A stretch of 64,000 nt of DNA. It comes from Desulfobulbaceae bacterium. GTDB lineage: Bacteria > Bacteroidota > Ignavibacteria > Kapaibacteriales > UBA2268. Under the pieces are notes generated by a model. The model was not told where the DNA came from and did no database searches. It saw nothing but the letters and a program-made list of their open reading frames with translations. A program made the translations under genes and the position numbers. Each line of letters opens with the position of its first letter. Within the stretch, counting starts at the first letter, position 1. Location of the stretch: NCBI GenBank assembly GCA_018335795.1, contig JAGXRP010000008.1, forward strand, positions 22,766-86,765, written 5' to 3'. Below are positions 28,201-37,100 of the stretch, in pieces.

Positions 28201-28583
28201 TTTCTGACCGAGCCAATTATGCCTATGATGAAACTGGTAAATTTTTGACAAATTCTGCATATTTCATGACCGGAAAGCATCTGAAATATATTTTGGCTGT
28301 TCTCAATTCTAAAGTTGCAGATTACTATTTCTTTCAAATTACTGCAACAATAGCGGGAGGTCGAAAAAGATATACAAAACAGTATGTTGAACAAATTCCC
28401 ATACCCCAAATCTCACCCAAAGCCCAACAGCCATTCGTTGATTTGGTAAATCAAATCTTAGCCAAAAAAGAAAAAGGCGAAGACACAAGCAAAGAAGAAC
28501 ACCAAATAGACCAACTGGTATATAAGCTGTATGAATTGACAGACAACGAAATAGCAATCGTGGAGGGGAAAGGGTTGGCATAA
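25215..28583 (+). CDS. Eco57I/type IIG-like DNA N6-adenine methyltransferase
   Basis: A 1,122-residue protein. The first ~320 residues are unassigned; the Eco57I-type methyltransferase core has motif I LDPACGSGAFPMG near residue 454 and catalytic motif IV IGNPPY near residue 690 (NPPY implies N6-adenine). The C-terminal ~350 residues resemble TaqI-like specificity regions (KPLIRGKDIKRW, then AGGRKRYTKQYVEQIPIP). No PD-D/ExK nuclease is obvious at the N-terminus, so cleavage would rely on the coupled PLD-SNF2 protein. The last 100 bp are duplicated after the Abi_2 gene. DISARM and BREX also pair motors and methylases, but their other signature genes are absent. Confidence 0.88.
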   Translation: MKAEIQNLVEKLVKNFSHDNLRYLFREKTENFIILEKKLELDVKFDIFSNAMHFGKIELENESRMIVCTFLTNKELSDKSGKKVQYELARKILKENINYDAGFFIFYDSKGDFRLSLVYDIPEGKGKRSWSNFRRYTYYISKDQTNKTFINTFSEIKKFDTLESIIDAFSVEKVTKEFYQKIAILFTTLTGGKRNNGSKSLDMKGELKIPDNNDTTRKEFSVRLLGRLLFSWFLKKKKSTNGTSLISDEVLSRKAMLRADNYYHDIIEPLFFEVLNTKIKERKDIYKDSPWDKVPFLNGGLFEPGNQDYYKLDSFNKSKHLNTLHIPNDWFEELFEVFDQFNFTIDENTTNDAEISIDPEMLGKLFENLLAEINEQTGDTDRKRTGSFYTPRTIVDYMVDESLIEYLDGKLGYEKNEKLQSRLRKLLNYSDDSHDFDDTEIMAIINSLDELKILDPACGSGAFPMGVLHKMQLILQKLDPDCTIWLGKVLDDVKDRNARKMMENKLKGDPELNDFTRKIGIIQKSIYGVDIQEIAVEISKLRCFLSIIVDEKVRENDDNRGIQPLPNLEFKFVAANTLLGLPKANLKAGLFSLDDKFDKLRELREEFFQASGNDKMNAIAKFKNMQDELSDILMKNKNYDKETKEYAAKISGWNPFSHESASWFDSLWMFGIRAGTEQSRSDGFDIVIGNPPYVSIQRMEDTTELKKSNFETFEKTGDLYTIFYEKGINLLKENGILSYISSNKWINANYGKSTRKFFATKTNPLILIDFAKVKIFESATVFVNILIAEKAKNKNQLWACAIQGDKLPDTDLRFYFNTNKFEFKDFNEGIWKVRNGDSSKINAKIDRIAVPLYKWKDVKFYRGITSGLNKAFHITELQKNSIVKKNPKSEEFIKPLIRGKDIKRWAYRFENLYILFIPWHFPLQNEIGITNASLEAEKKFKIEYPEIYKHLSEHKIELSNRNQTETGIRYEWYALQRYGADFWTEFEHPKIVWIEISDRANYAYDETGKFLTNSAYFMTGKHLKYILAVLNSKVADYYFFQITATIAGGRKRYTKQYVEQIPIPQISPKAQQPFVDLVNQILAKKEKGEDTSKEEHQIDQLVYKLYELTDNEIAIVEGKGLA
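28476..28575 (+). repeat. 100-bp direct repeat, copy A (methyltransferase 3' end)
   Basis: Matches 29592-29691 with 4 differences in 100 bases and no gaps. It encodes the last ~33 residues of the methyltransferase. The two copies bracket the sRNA/Abi_2 module exactly. Confidence 0.93.
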
Positions 28584-28635
28584 AAAAAGACTTGCCCTAA
28601 GCGCGCTGTTCTTATGAGAAGCGGGGCAAGTATGT
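28583..28635 (-). ncRNA. Candidate 50-nt structured RNA divergent from the Abi_2 gene
   Basis: On the minus strand an 8-bp outer stem (ACTTGCCC / GGGCAAGT; 28624-28631 and 28590-28597) encloses an inner stem (CGC-TTCT / AGAA-CA-GCG) with loop CATA, a two-base bulge and a six-base bulge. The outer stem is followed by CTTTTTTT, the form of a Rho-independent terminator. A consensus promoter lies just upstream. From memory, a conserved RNA motif called abiF has been described beside Abi_2 genes; whether this is that RNA needs a covariance-model search. It could act as antidote or cofactor of the Abi_2 protein (inference). Confidence 0.62.
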
Positions 28636-28640
28636 TAATA

Positions 28641-28672
28641 CAAAAGTAAACAAAATAAATTTATTATACAAA
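28641..28672 (-). promoter_or_regulatory. Bacteroidota-type promoter of the candidate RNA
   Basis: On the minus strand TTTG (28669-28672), a 20-base spacer and TACTTTTG (28641-28648) match the TTTG-N19-21-TAnnTTTG consensus. Transcription would start near 28635 and run away from the Abi_2 gene into the terminator-like hairpin. Confidence 0.6.
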
Positions 28673-28680
28673 AAAAATAT

Positions 28681-29577
28681 ATGAAAAAGATTGAATTCCA
28701 AAAAGCACCAAAAAGTAAAGAGGAACAACTTGAAATTCTGAAAAATCGAGGTATGGTAGTTAAAAACGAAGAACGAGCCTTGTTTTTGTTGGAACATATT
28801 AGTTATTACAGGCTTTCGGGTTATTGGTTTGAAAACTATATTGATTGGGAAACTAAGATGTTTCGTAACGGTACTTCATTTGAAGATTCATTTGATAAGT
28901 ATTGTTTTGATAAAGAGTTTAGGAAGTTAGTCCTATCAGAGCTTGAAAAAATTGAAGTTTCTATTCGAGCAAGTATTATCAACACATTAAGCATAAAATA
29001 TTCATCTCCATTCTGGTTTCAAAACGTGAACTTGTTTAAAGATGTGACAAAGCATACAAAATTACTTGAACAACTAGATAAGGATTTCTTTAGAAGTGAT
29101 GAACTCTTTGTACAAAGTTTCAAAAAGAAGTATATTGAAAAATTACCACCAAGCTGGATAATACTTGAAATCACATCTTTTGGAACTTTATCTAAGATCT
29201 TTGAAAATTTAAAACCTTATGACAAACGTTTGATAGCAAATAAGTTTGAATTACCTGAAAAAGTATTCGTTTCATGGCTTCACACCTTAATTTATATCAG
29301 GAATGTTTGTGCTCATCATACGAGATTGTGGAATAGAAATCTTACAATAAGCCCAAAATTATTAAACAATGAAACTAATAATTGGTCTAAGGAATATGTG
29401 GTGAATAACAAAAGCTATTTTGTAGTTCTGATTATAAGGTATATCTTGAAAACAATTAATCCTAAGTCAACATTCAAAGACAAATTAGTTGAATTATTCA
29501 AAAACTATCCGATGATTAATCCCAACTTAATGGGTTTCTCGGAAAATTGGGAACAAGAACAAATATGGCAGTCATGA
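28681..29577 (+). CDS. Abi_2 (AbiD/AbiF-like) abortive-infection protein, HEPN type
   Basis: A 298-residue protein of the Abi_2 family. The N-terminal block HISYYRLSGYWF (residues 39-50) is the family hallmark, and the C-terminal IRNVCAHHTRLWNR has the HEPN RNase motif R-x4-H (R207, H212). HEPN abortive-infection proteins usually cleave RNA to stop growth of infected cells. It sits between two copies of the methyltransferase 3' end, together with the divergent candidate RNA, so it looks like a discrete module inserted in the restriction-like operon. The ATG at 28681 agrees with the family N-terminus. Confidence 0.88.
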   Translation: MKKIEFQKAPKSKEEQLEILKNRGMVVKNEERALFLLEHISYYRLSGYWFENYIDWETKMFRNGTSFEDSFDKYCFDKEFRKLVLSELEKIEVSIRASIINTLSIKYSSPFWFQNVNLFKDVTKHTKLLEQLDKDFFRSDELFVQSFKKKYIEKLPPSWIILEITSFGTLSKIFENLKPYDKRLIANKFELPEKVFVSWLHTLIYIRNVCAHHTRLWNRNLTISPKLLNNETNNWSKEYVVNNKSYFVVLIIRYILKTINPKSTFKDKLVELFKNYPMINPNLMGFSENWEQEQIWQS

Positions 29578-29591
29578 GTAAAATAGTGTTT

Positions 29592-29691
29592 GGCGAAGAC
29601 ACAAGCAAAGAAGAACACCAAATAGACCAGCTGGTATATAAGCTGTATGAATTGACAGACGACGAAATTGCAATCGTGGAGGGGAAGGGGT
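29592..29691 (+). repeat. 100-bp direct repeat, copy B
   Basis: Second copy of the methyltransferase 3' end, still in an open frame that ends VEGKG-stop, whereas copy A ends VEGKGLA. It is separated from any methyltransferase body, so it is a remnant: either the ancestral end displaced by insertion, or the product of recombination. Confidence 0.93.
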
Positions 29692-29692
29692 A

Positions 29693-29776
29693 ATGGGGAT
29701 AGAAAAACCATATTATAGAATTTGGCGTCCAATGCTTGATGGTAGCAAACCAAATTATGTTGGAGGTTCAAGATGA
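29693..29776 (+). CDS. 27-residue frame coupled to the displaced methyltransferase tail
   Basis: An ATG overlaps the stop of copy B (TAATG) and opens MGIEKPYYRIWRPMLDGSKP..., ending at 29776. It may be the start of a gene that once followed the methyltransferase and has since decayed. Low support. Confidence 0.25.
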   Translation: MGIEKPYYRIWRPMLDGSKPNYVGGSR

Positions 29777-29992
29777 TAACAATGAACTTGTCAAAGAGTA
29801 GAAAATGTAAGCAGGCACTCAATAATTAACTGTATCGATGTTTCAGTTAACTAATCGAGAATTATGTATTTTTTACTTGCACATTTCGATTTTTTTTGTA
29901 CGTTGCTATATGAGAAGATAAAATTCTGGAAATGTTATGAGAACAGAATCAAGCACAAATTTTATTTATTTAATGATATTGCAAATTATCAC

Positions 29993-30014
29993 AAGCCCTC
30001 TTTGGGCTTTTTTT
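29993..30014 (+). terminator. Rho-independent terminator
   Basis: AAGCCC (29993-29998), loop TCTTT, GGGCTT (30004-30009) and a run of seven T on the plus strand. It lies 21 bp upstream of the WD40-like gene and separates the defence cargo from the secreted cargo, or attenuates the latter. Confidence 0.75.
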
Positions 30015-30035
30015 CATTTTAAAAGGAGAATTTTT

Positions 30036-31283
30036 ATGAAACGAGCATTTGTTTTATTCGCAGTTGCAATTCTGTATTGCAACTTTACACTGGCTCAAGA
30101 GCCTGAACCAGACCCGAACTTGCTTTGGACGACGGAGAATTCATATCACCGCTTCCTTGTCCATCCGAACGGCAATATACTTGCAGGAAAAGGATCTACG
30201 GAGGTAGAACTTGACGGCAATACAGGGGAAATCATTAGAGAGTTCCCTTATCAACTTATTATTTATGATGTAAGCCCTGACGGGAAGTATATCTCAGCAC
30301 TTACTGACCAAAGATGTGTAATTGACTACGAGACACAAGAAGTTGTTGCACGTTTTACAAATGAAAACACTTTCCCTAAATTTATGCCTGATAACAAAAC
30401 TTTGGTATATTTTGTCATAGAAAAAATCGGTGAGTTAAAAGGGAATCTCAAACTTCGATCATATAATATAGAAACAAAAAGATATTTAACAAGTTCAGAA
30501 CAAATATCAAATACAACATCAGGGGCGATTTCAGTTTCTCCAGACGGTAGATTCGTTGCAACTGGTGGTAGATATTTTGACGCTTCTGATAATGAATATA
30601 CTCGGTTAATTTTATGGGATGCACAAACTCTTGAACCAATAAAGATATTAGGTGAATTCGAGAACTTCAACGAAGTACGCTCAATCAAATTCTCGCCAGA
30701 TTCAAGATTGGTTGGGTTTCAAGTATATTTAGATGATTTGTATATTTACAAAACAGATGATTATAGTCTGTTTAAGCATTATAATAGTGATAACATTTTG
30801 AATGGTGTTATGGGCTTTGGATTTATTGCAAATGATTTCATTGCAGTTGGAAGTGATGAAAACAATGTACAAAATTTTGAGATTATAAATATGAAAGACG
30901 AAAAATCAATATACAAGCGAAATGATTTTACAGGTTTGGCAGAATATAATATGGCTCATAATTCGCTTATTGTATTAAGAGGTAATATTTATAGCTTCGA
31001 CTTTGAAAAAATACTGTCTGGAGCTAGCATGGAACCAGAATTTACAAATCCGTTTAAGGTTGAGTATTTAAACAATACTCTAAGTCTCAGTAATTTCACA
31101 TTTGGAGCAAATCAAATCAGTTGCAGTATAACAGACATTAATGGTAGAGTAATACACACAATGAATTTGAACACATCAACTGGTGACATACGAATACCTA
31201 TAAAGCTCCAAAGCGGTACTTACTTTTTACATATCAAGGATGGCGATAAGGAATATGTTAGTAAATTCTTAGTAACAAATTGA
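30036..31283 (+). CDS. Secreted WD40-like protein with T9SS sorting domain (paralogue 1)
   Basis: A 415-residue protein. A signal peptide ending LAQ is followed by repeated propeller-like blades (SVSPDGRFVATGG, IKFSPDSRLVGFQ) and, in the last ~75 residues, a type A T9SS sorting domain (ITDINGRVIHTMNL..., then SGTYFLHI). The start is ATG 30036, preceded by AAGGAG; the in-frame ATG at 29937 would put the terminator inside the coding sequence and bury the signal peptide. It is the most diverged of three tandem paralogues. The protein should be exported and attached to or released from the cell surface. Confidence 0.85.
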   Translation: MKRAFVLFAVAILYCNFTLAQEPEPDPNLLWTTENSYHRFLVHPNGNILAGKGSTEVELDGNTGEIIREFPYQLIIYDVSPDGKYISALTDQRCVIDYETQEVVARFTNENTFPKFMPDNKTLVYFVIEKIGELKGNLKLRSYNIETKRYLTSSEQISNTTSGAISVSPDGRFVATGGRYFDASDNEYTRLILWDAQTLEPIKILGEFENFNEVRSIKFSPDSRLVGFQVYLDDLYIYKTDDYSLFKHYNSDNILNGVMGFGFIANDFIAVGSDENNVQNFEIINMKDEKSIYKRNDFTGLAEYNMAHNSLIVLRGNIYSFDFEKILSGASMEPEFTNPFKVEYLNNTLSLSNFTFGANQISCSITDINGRVIHTMNLNTSTGDIRIPIKLQSGTYFLHIKDGDKEYVSKFLVTN

Positions 31284-31294
31284 GGAGCAATGAG

Positions 31295-31447
31295 ATGAAA
31301 ATCATAATAATTTTTCTTCTTGCAATTTCCTTTGCTCATGGACAAACTCGTGAACCTGAACAGTCACAAATTAATTTATTTGGAACACCTACATATTTAA
31401 GCGATGATATAGACTATTTCAAATTAGACGAATATAAAAATAAATAA
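31295..31447 (+). CDS. Predicted 50-residue secreted peptide
   Basis: A short frame 11 bp after the previous stop, with GGAG 7 bases before the ATG. The first 17 residues (MKIIIIFLLAISFAHGQ) look like a full signal peptide; the mature part is about 33 residues, acidic and polar (REPEQSQINLFGTP...). It might be a separate small product or the remnant of a larger member of the neighbouring family, whose mature N-termini also begin after AQ and carry EPEP. Confidence 0.5.
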   Translation: MKIIIIFLLAISFAHGQTREPEQSQINLFGTPTYLSDDIDYFKLDEYKNK

Positions 31448-31555
31448 TAAAAAATGCAAATTTATTGTTCTTTAACATAACAAATTATATTTTAATGTGT
31501 TATATTAAATAATAGTATTTGTGTTTTTTTTTTATTTATTTTAAGGAGAATTTTT

Positions 31556-32875
31556 ATGAAACACGCATTTTTATTTCTCGCAGTTGCAATTCTGTATTGC
31601 AGCCCCTTACTGGCTCAAGAGCCTGACCCCGACCCATTGGTGTGGAAAAAGCACATTGGGGGAGAAATCAGCACTGTTAAGTTTAGCCCTGATGGAAAAT
31701 ATATTTATGTGCTGTCCAAAGGATTCAAACCCATGAAACTACTTACCGAAACCGGAGACATTCTGAGGGAATACGAAGGATTCAAACTGACTTTTAACAC
31801 ATATAACGAGAATATGGATATTTCAAATGATGGTAGCAGGCTTTTTGCTGCTGATACAGGAAATACTGTTCATATTTGGGACACAGATACTGGGGAACTA
31901 ATTAAAACCTTAGATGCAGGTTATAAATCTTGGAACATACCAGATTGTATTGCTTTGTCTGTCTCTGAACGTTACTTAGCAGTTTATGTGTGGTATAGAA
32001 TTTATGATTCTCAAATAAGTGAATCTATCAGTGCGATTCATATTTGGGATGTAAATACATACGAAAAAATAACGACATTCGTACCGCAATACCCAACAAA
32101 ATTGCATACTATTAAATTTTCTGATGATGGTAGGTTTTTAGCTATAACATATGTTCCATTTACTAATGATGCTGAAAGTGAAACAGGAACTATTTTGTAC
32201 AACAGCGGCACTTGGGATTTTTACGGGTCTTTTTGGGGACATGAAGGTTATGCAACAAAATACGTTGCTTTCTCTCCCGATGGAACTATGATGGCTACTT
32301 GTAGTTGGGGCTATCAAGTGAAAGTTTGGGATATTGCCGAAAGAAGACTTATTACAGATATTAAAACTAAATGGGGAGATGTTGAATCAGTTTTATTTAC
32401 TGATAATGAACATGTTTATTCAGGAAATGGAGTAAGTACAAATATTCATAATATACAAGGATGGCAATTATTGAATAATAAGGAAGTCTTTCAGTACGAA
32501 GTTATACGTCCAACATCAATTGATTATAACTCGGTAATTGATAAAATTTGTGGTTCCCGATTCACAGATATTATATTACTCAAACCGATAAATACTACAA
32601 GTGTTAATGAACCATTCAAACAAAGTATCACAACTTCACCAAATCCAGCAAACAACTCAATAAGAATTAGTTTCACTTTGCCCAAATCAGGGCTGACAAA
32701 CGTTGAAATCAGCGATGTTAACTCAAGAACTATTAGCAAACTTCATACGGGCTTTCTCGAATCCGGTCAGCATACTTTTGATTGGAACACAAAAGCAATT
32801 CCCGCAGGTGTGTACTTTTGCAAAATTTCTTCAAAAGAATTTAACGAATCAGTTAAAATTATTGTGGAGAAATGA
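31556..32875 (+). CDS. Secreted WD40-like protein with T9SS sorting domain (paralogue 2)
   Basis: A 439-residue protein with a signal peptide (cut after LAQ), WD40-like blades (VKFSPDGKYIYVLS, HIWDTDTGELIKTL, VAFSPDGTMMATCSWGY) and a C-terminal T9SS type A domain with the motif SPNPANNSIRI and the ending PAGVYFCKI. The ribosome-binding site and first ~70 bases closely match paralogue 1, and the body closely matches paralogue 3. The next gene starts 1 base after its stop. WD40 propellers are protein-binding platforms; the partner is unknown, perhaps the giant protein of the same operon. Confidence 0.87.
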   Translation: MKHAFLFLAVAILYCSPLLAQEPDPDPLVWKKHIGGEISTVKFSPDGKYIYVLSKGFKPMKLLTETGDILREYEGFKLTFNTYNENMDISNDGSRLFAADTGNTVHIWDTDTGELIKTLDAGYKSWNIPDCIALSVSERYLAVYVWYRIYDSQISESISAIHIWDVNTYEKITTFVPQYPTKLHTIKFSDDGRFLAITYVPFTNDAESETGTILYNSGTWDFYGSFWGHEGYATKYVAFSPDGTMMATCSWGYQVKVWDIAERRLITDIKTKWGDVESVLFTDNEHVYSGNGVSTNIHNIQGWQLLNNKEVFQYEVIRPTSIDYNSVIDKICGSRFTDIILLKPINTTSVNEPFKQSITTSPNPANNSIRISFTLPKSGLTNVEISDVNSRTISKLHTGFLESGQHTFDWNTKAIPAGVYFCKISSKEFNESVKIIVEK

Positions 32876-32876
32876 A

Positions 32877-34178
32877 ATGAGAACATTAATAATTTTATCA
32901 GTTATACTTTTTGTAACAATTAGATTGTTGGCTCAAGAGCCTGAACCCGACCCATTAGTGTGGAAAAAGCACATTGGGGGAATTGTACGTGCGGTGACAT
33001 TCAGCCCTGACGGTGAATTTATTTATGTGGCTGCAACTGGCTTTAAACCAATGAAACTATTGACGGAGACAGGCGATATTGTTATGGAATATGAGGGACT
33101 GGTGGTAAAGCGAGATGTACAAGTTGAGATGCTTGATATATCAAGAGACGGCAGAAGGTTATTCGTTGCTGATTCCGGCAATACACTTTTCGTGTGGGAT
33201 ACACAAACGGGAGCATTACTTCATACCTTAGATGCAGGATATGAGGAATGGAGAGCTAAATGGTATCATTCTATAACTGTTTCGGAGAATTACATTGCTG
33301 CTTTAGTTGCTTATAGTTTACAGCCGGAAACGACTTACCCGGTTGGTGGAGAAATACATATTTGGGATGTAAACACTTATGAGAAAGTCAAAGTGATTGA
33401 ACCATCTTATTCACTTATAAAGATCAAATTCTCAGATGACGATAGATTCTTGGCAAAGCTTGTAGGGGAACCAGACCACAATGACGAAACAGGAACTGTT
33501 TTACTCAACTCAGGCACTTGGGATACATTTGGTTCTTTTTGGGGACATGAGTATGGTGTTAATTACTGTGCTTTTTCACCTGATGGAACTATGATGGCTA
33601 CTTGTAGTTGGGGCTATCAAGTGAAAGTTTGGGATGTTGCTGAAAGAAAACTTATTACTGATATTGAGACGCATTGGTATCAAGCAGAATCCGTGATTTT
33701 TACTGATAATGAACATATATTTTCTGGGAATGGTGTTAGTAAAATTTTCAATGATTTACAGGGGTGGGAATTACAAAATTATAAAGAAGTATTTAATTAC
33801 GAAAGTATACTTCCAAGAACAATTGATTATAACCTAATAATGAATAAAATATGTTGTGCGAGGTCTAATGATATTGTTTTACTCAAACCGATAAACACGA
33901 CAAGCATTTATGAACCCTTCAAACAAAGCCTTACGGCATCGCCTAATCCTACAAACAATTCTATAAAAGTAAGTTTCAATTTACCTAAATCGGGGTTGAC
34001 AAACGTTGAAATCAGCAATGTTAACTCAAGAATGATACGCAAACTGCACACCGGTTTTCTCGAATCCGGACAACACAATTTTGATTGGGACACGAAAGCA
34101 ATTCCCGCAGGTGTTTACTTTTGTAAGATTTCTTCAAAAGAATTTAACGAATCTGTTAAAATTATTGTGGAGAAATGA
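32877..34178 (+). CDS. Secreted WD40-like protein with T9SS sorting domain (paralogue 3)
   Basis: A 433-residue protein, a close tandem copy of paralogue 2: the EPDPLVWKKHIGG start of the mature part, the blades and the T9SS domain all recur, and blocks such as 33590-33643 are identical to 32280-32333 at the base level. The start is ATG 32877; the longer frame that opens at 32703 only reads through the preceding T9SS domain in a wrong frame. It has a signal peptide ending LLAQ. The next gene starts 1 base after its stop. Recent duplication or gene conversion is likely. Confidence 0.87.
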   Translation: MRTLIILSVILFVTIRLLAQEPEPDPLVWKKHIGGIVRAVTFSPDGEFIYVAATGFKPMKLLTETGDIVMEYEGLVVKRDVQVEMLDISRDGRRLFVADSGNTLFVWDTQTGALLHTLDAGYEEWRAKWYHSITVSENYIAALVAYSLQPETTYPVGGEIHIWDVNTYEKVKVIEPSYSLIKIKFSDDDRFLAKLVGEPDHNDETGTVLLNSGTWDTFGSFWGHEYGVNYCAFSPDGTMMATCSWGYQVKVWDVAERKLITDIETHWYQAESVIFTDNEHIFSGNGVSKIFNDLQGWELQNYKEVFNYESILPRTIDYNLIMNKICCARSNDIVLLKPINTTSIYEPFKQSLTASPNPTNNSIKVSFNLPKSGLTNVEISNVNSRMIRKLHTGFLESGQHNFDWDTKAIPAGVYFCKISSKEFNESVKIIVEK

Positions 34179-34179
34179 G

Positions 34180-37100
34180 ATGAAAACATTATTAATTTTA
34201 TCAGCGTTACTTTTAGTTGCAATTAATTTGTCTGCACAAGACAGCGAACCAAGTCCCTTACATTTTTCATACATTGCAAATGGTCAGAACTACACAAACC
34301 AAGCATTGAATAAAGAACATTTTCAACAAAATAATTTTATAATCAGTACGCAATGGGAAGGACATTCTCGAATGTTGCAAGCATTGAAATTCAATATGAA
34401 TCATGGCAAAAGACCAAGAAATGATTGGAGTTCAAATTCAGACCGAGTGAGTTCGTTCCCGAATATAGCTGATTCAGGTTATATGATGAAATATATATGG
34501 TCAGGTGACCAACACGAATGTCGTGGCTTTCAATATAGTCCAACTTTGTTCATACCTGAAAACCGGCAAGGAGAATTTATTTATCAAGCCGCTGATAACA
34601 GGCGTTCTGTTTTCGGCTTTAGCTATATTCGAGATTCGGCTCAAGTAATCAATAACCCGAGCAGTACAATTTACAAATTATATACTGACTCGACTGATTA
34701 CATTGATTCAGTAGTTCTTGGGAAAACGTGGATTAACGATAAATTCTATGTCTTTGGTAACCCGGGATTGCTAAACTACGACCATACAACAGGTGGCACA
34801 AGATGGATATTTTCAATCAATTTGCGTCGTTTGAATATAGAGGAATCAGCTAACGACGACGATGTAGTCTTGTCAATTAAATTACCTTACGTTAGTAAAG
34901 TAAATGATACTACATTTGTAGATGGATTAATTGATTTCAGCTACCCTCCAAAAACGTCTTTAAATGATACAATAAGATTGAAATATGTAGAAGACAGAGG
35001 CTTTGCATTAAAAATGACAGATTTGCCTGTTATTGGCAATACAATATATATTACAAATAGAATGTTACCCGATAACACTTTCTTTGCAAACACCGGAAGA
35101 CAGGATATTACGATAAATGCTGAATTTATTTGTGATCATGAAATAAACCCGTTATTAAAAGCTAAAAAAGACGCTCCTAATATCCAGAACATTGACATAG
35201 AAGTGAAATATCACGGAAATAGAGACATAGGAATCAATTATTGCCGTATAGCAACTCCGGCTGGTTATGACTTTGTAACAGGGAAAAGTGATAGCTTGAT
35301 TCAAGCATTTTATCAGGCTCATATTGATTCTATTCAAAGTCATAATTATGAAATATTCGGTTTTTATGGTCGAGATGAATTCCCAGAGCATTATTACATG
35401 GAACAACGCTACAAAGCCAAATTATTGAATTACTGTACTGTAAGCGAAGGAGCCGGTGGTGACCATACAGACCATTTTATGCATCTTATTCAGCCGATGC
35501 ACATGTGGACAGGAAGTATGAGTTTAAAAGCAGATAATCCGGCTCCGTTTATAAATAAAAATGCAGAAATTACTACAGGTCATAGATTAAATTTTCCAAA
35601 AAGAGGTTATCAAGGGTATGATTGGAAAGTAGAACATAGAGCTTCCGAATTTTCTGAAGTAGAATATCCGAGAGATACTTTACGTTCTCACTATGAACTT
35701 TACCATAACCCGGGTTATCATAATAAAGACTATTGGAATTGGTTACGTAGTGATACATTAGAAAATGTTCAAATAACTATGGATGGACATAATTTAATAG
35801 GAAATGAATTTTATTTATATATTTGTGGTTCAAATTCTTATAGCGGTTTACAAGGATTTATGGAGCTTAGTAATTATAATTCATTCCATAAGTTTCCTAA
35901 TCTGATTTATAGTGAAAACCCATGGTGGGGTAATAGTTATCCAACTGCTAATTTTAATGTGATTAATTATGGTACATCAATAATGCCTAAATTTGAATTA
36001 CATAATTCAAGATCTCAGACAGGTGAGGAAGTAAGATGGTCTCTTTGGTCAAGACTTATTATGGGAGCAAAAGGATTGTTCTACGATGCCTGGAATGATT
36101 TAATGGAATTAAACACGGATTATGTAGACAGAAATCTTGGTTTTTTAAATCATTATGACTCAACCCAGAATTCGAGATATAATACGGCTACTTTCGATGA
36201 AATGATTTTTGGAAACGACCATATTTTTGGGGTTGATTTTATCCCTGAACAGGATACATCAACCTTAACTCACAATTTTATTATTCGAGATTCAACGGCA
36301 GAAAATTGGGGAGTACCTGTAAATAGATTATATTGTGGCAGAAAATCCCCCAAAATCGAAATGTGGAAAATACACTCATGGATTCGTAATAATGAGGAAG
36401 TTCTGATGAATTTACGTCTCGTTGCAGCTTATTCAAAAGGTGCCAGAATTTGGAGAAGCCATGATACGAGTAGATTTGAAAGTAATATTCTCGATAAATA
36501 CTTCAAATTAGATAATCGTTTGATTATTCCAACAGAGACACTACACAATACTCTTGTTTCTGATATAGGAATAAAAACTTGCCCTCTTAGTAGAATAGAC
36601 GAAGTAACCGGAGAATCTGAATACGAAGCGTGGGACTCGTCTTTTGTAGATTTGACATTACATAGACTTGCATCTGATAGCAATGGTATAAATAATGTTT
36701 TTTATTTCGGTATCCAAAACCGCCGTACAGACCCATTGGTCTATTTTACTGAGGATACATCCGATAAACACATGTTGTTTTTATCTTCTTCCGAATTCGA
36801 TGACCTTTGTGATAATGGCGGTGTAAATCCAATGCGACCCAACGGAGATAACTATTCAGCATCTGTATGGCAGGAATATTATTGGAAACGTCTTGGCTGC
36901 CGTGAAATATCAATAAATTTTAATTATAAATTTAGTGACAATCCGGACGATGTCGCAATATTGAGAGTCAGCGAATTAAGAACTGAAAATGACAGTACCG
37001 GTTATTGGGAGTGGCCCTGGTGGAAACAAGAGAGGTATAATAACTATGTTAATGTTACGATTAAATCGAATGAAACTCTGACTTTAAACTATTTACCGGG

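Larger units (their letters stand above)
29578..30035. other. Repeat copy and decayed sequence after the Abi_2 gene
   Basis: 458 bp. It begins with the second methyltransferase tail (29592-29691), continues with a 27-codon frame (29693-29776), then has no gene until a terminator (29993-30014) and the ribosome-binding site of the next gene. A weak promoter candidate, TTG (29877-29879) with TACGTTGC (29899-29906), faces right. Confidence 0.6.

Noticed and set aside
21802..28583. DISARM or BREX locus
   Set aside because: No DUF1998 protein, separate PLD gene, PglZ or BrxC-like ATPase is present; only the motor and methyltransferase parts are similar in kind.
29937..30035. Upstream in-frame ATG extending the first WD40-like gene by 33 codons
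   Set aside because: It would place a Rho-independent terminator in the coding region and bury a good signal peptide; ATG 30036 has AAGGAG upstream.
32703..32876. Longer start for the third WD40-like gene
   Set aside because: The extension overlaps the T9SS domain of the preceding gene in a wrong frame; the signal peptide starts at 32877.
34081..34179. Longer start for the giant T9SS gene
   Set aside because: Same reason: read-through of the preceding T9SS domain; the signal peptide starts at 34180.
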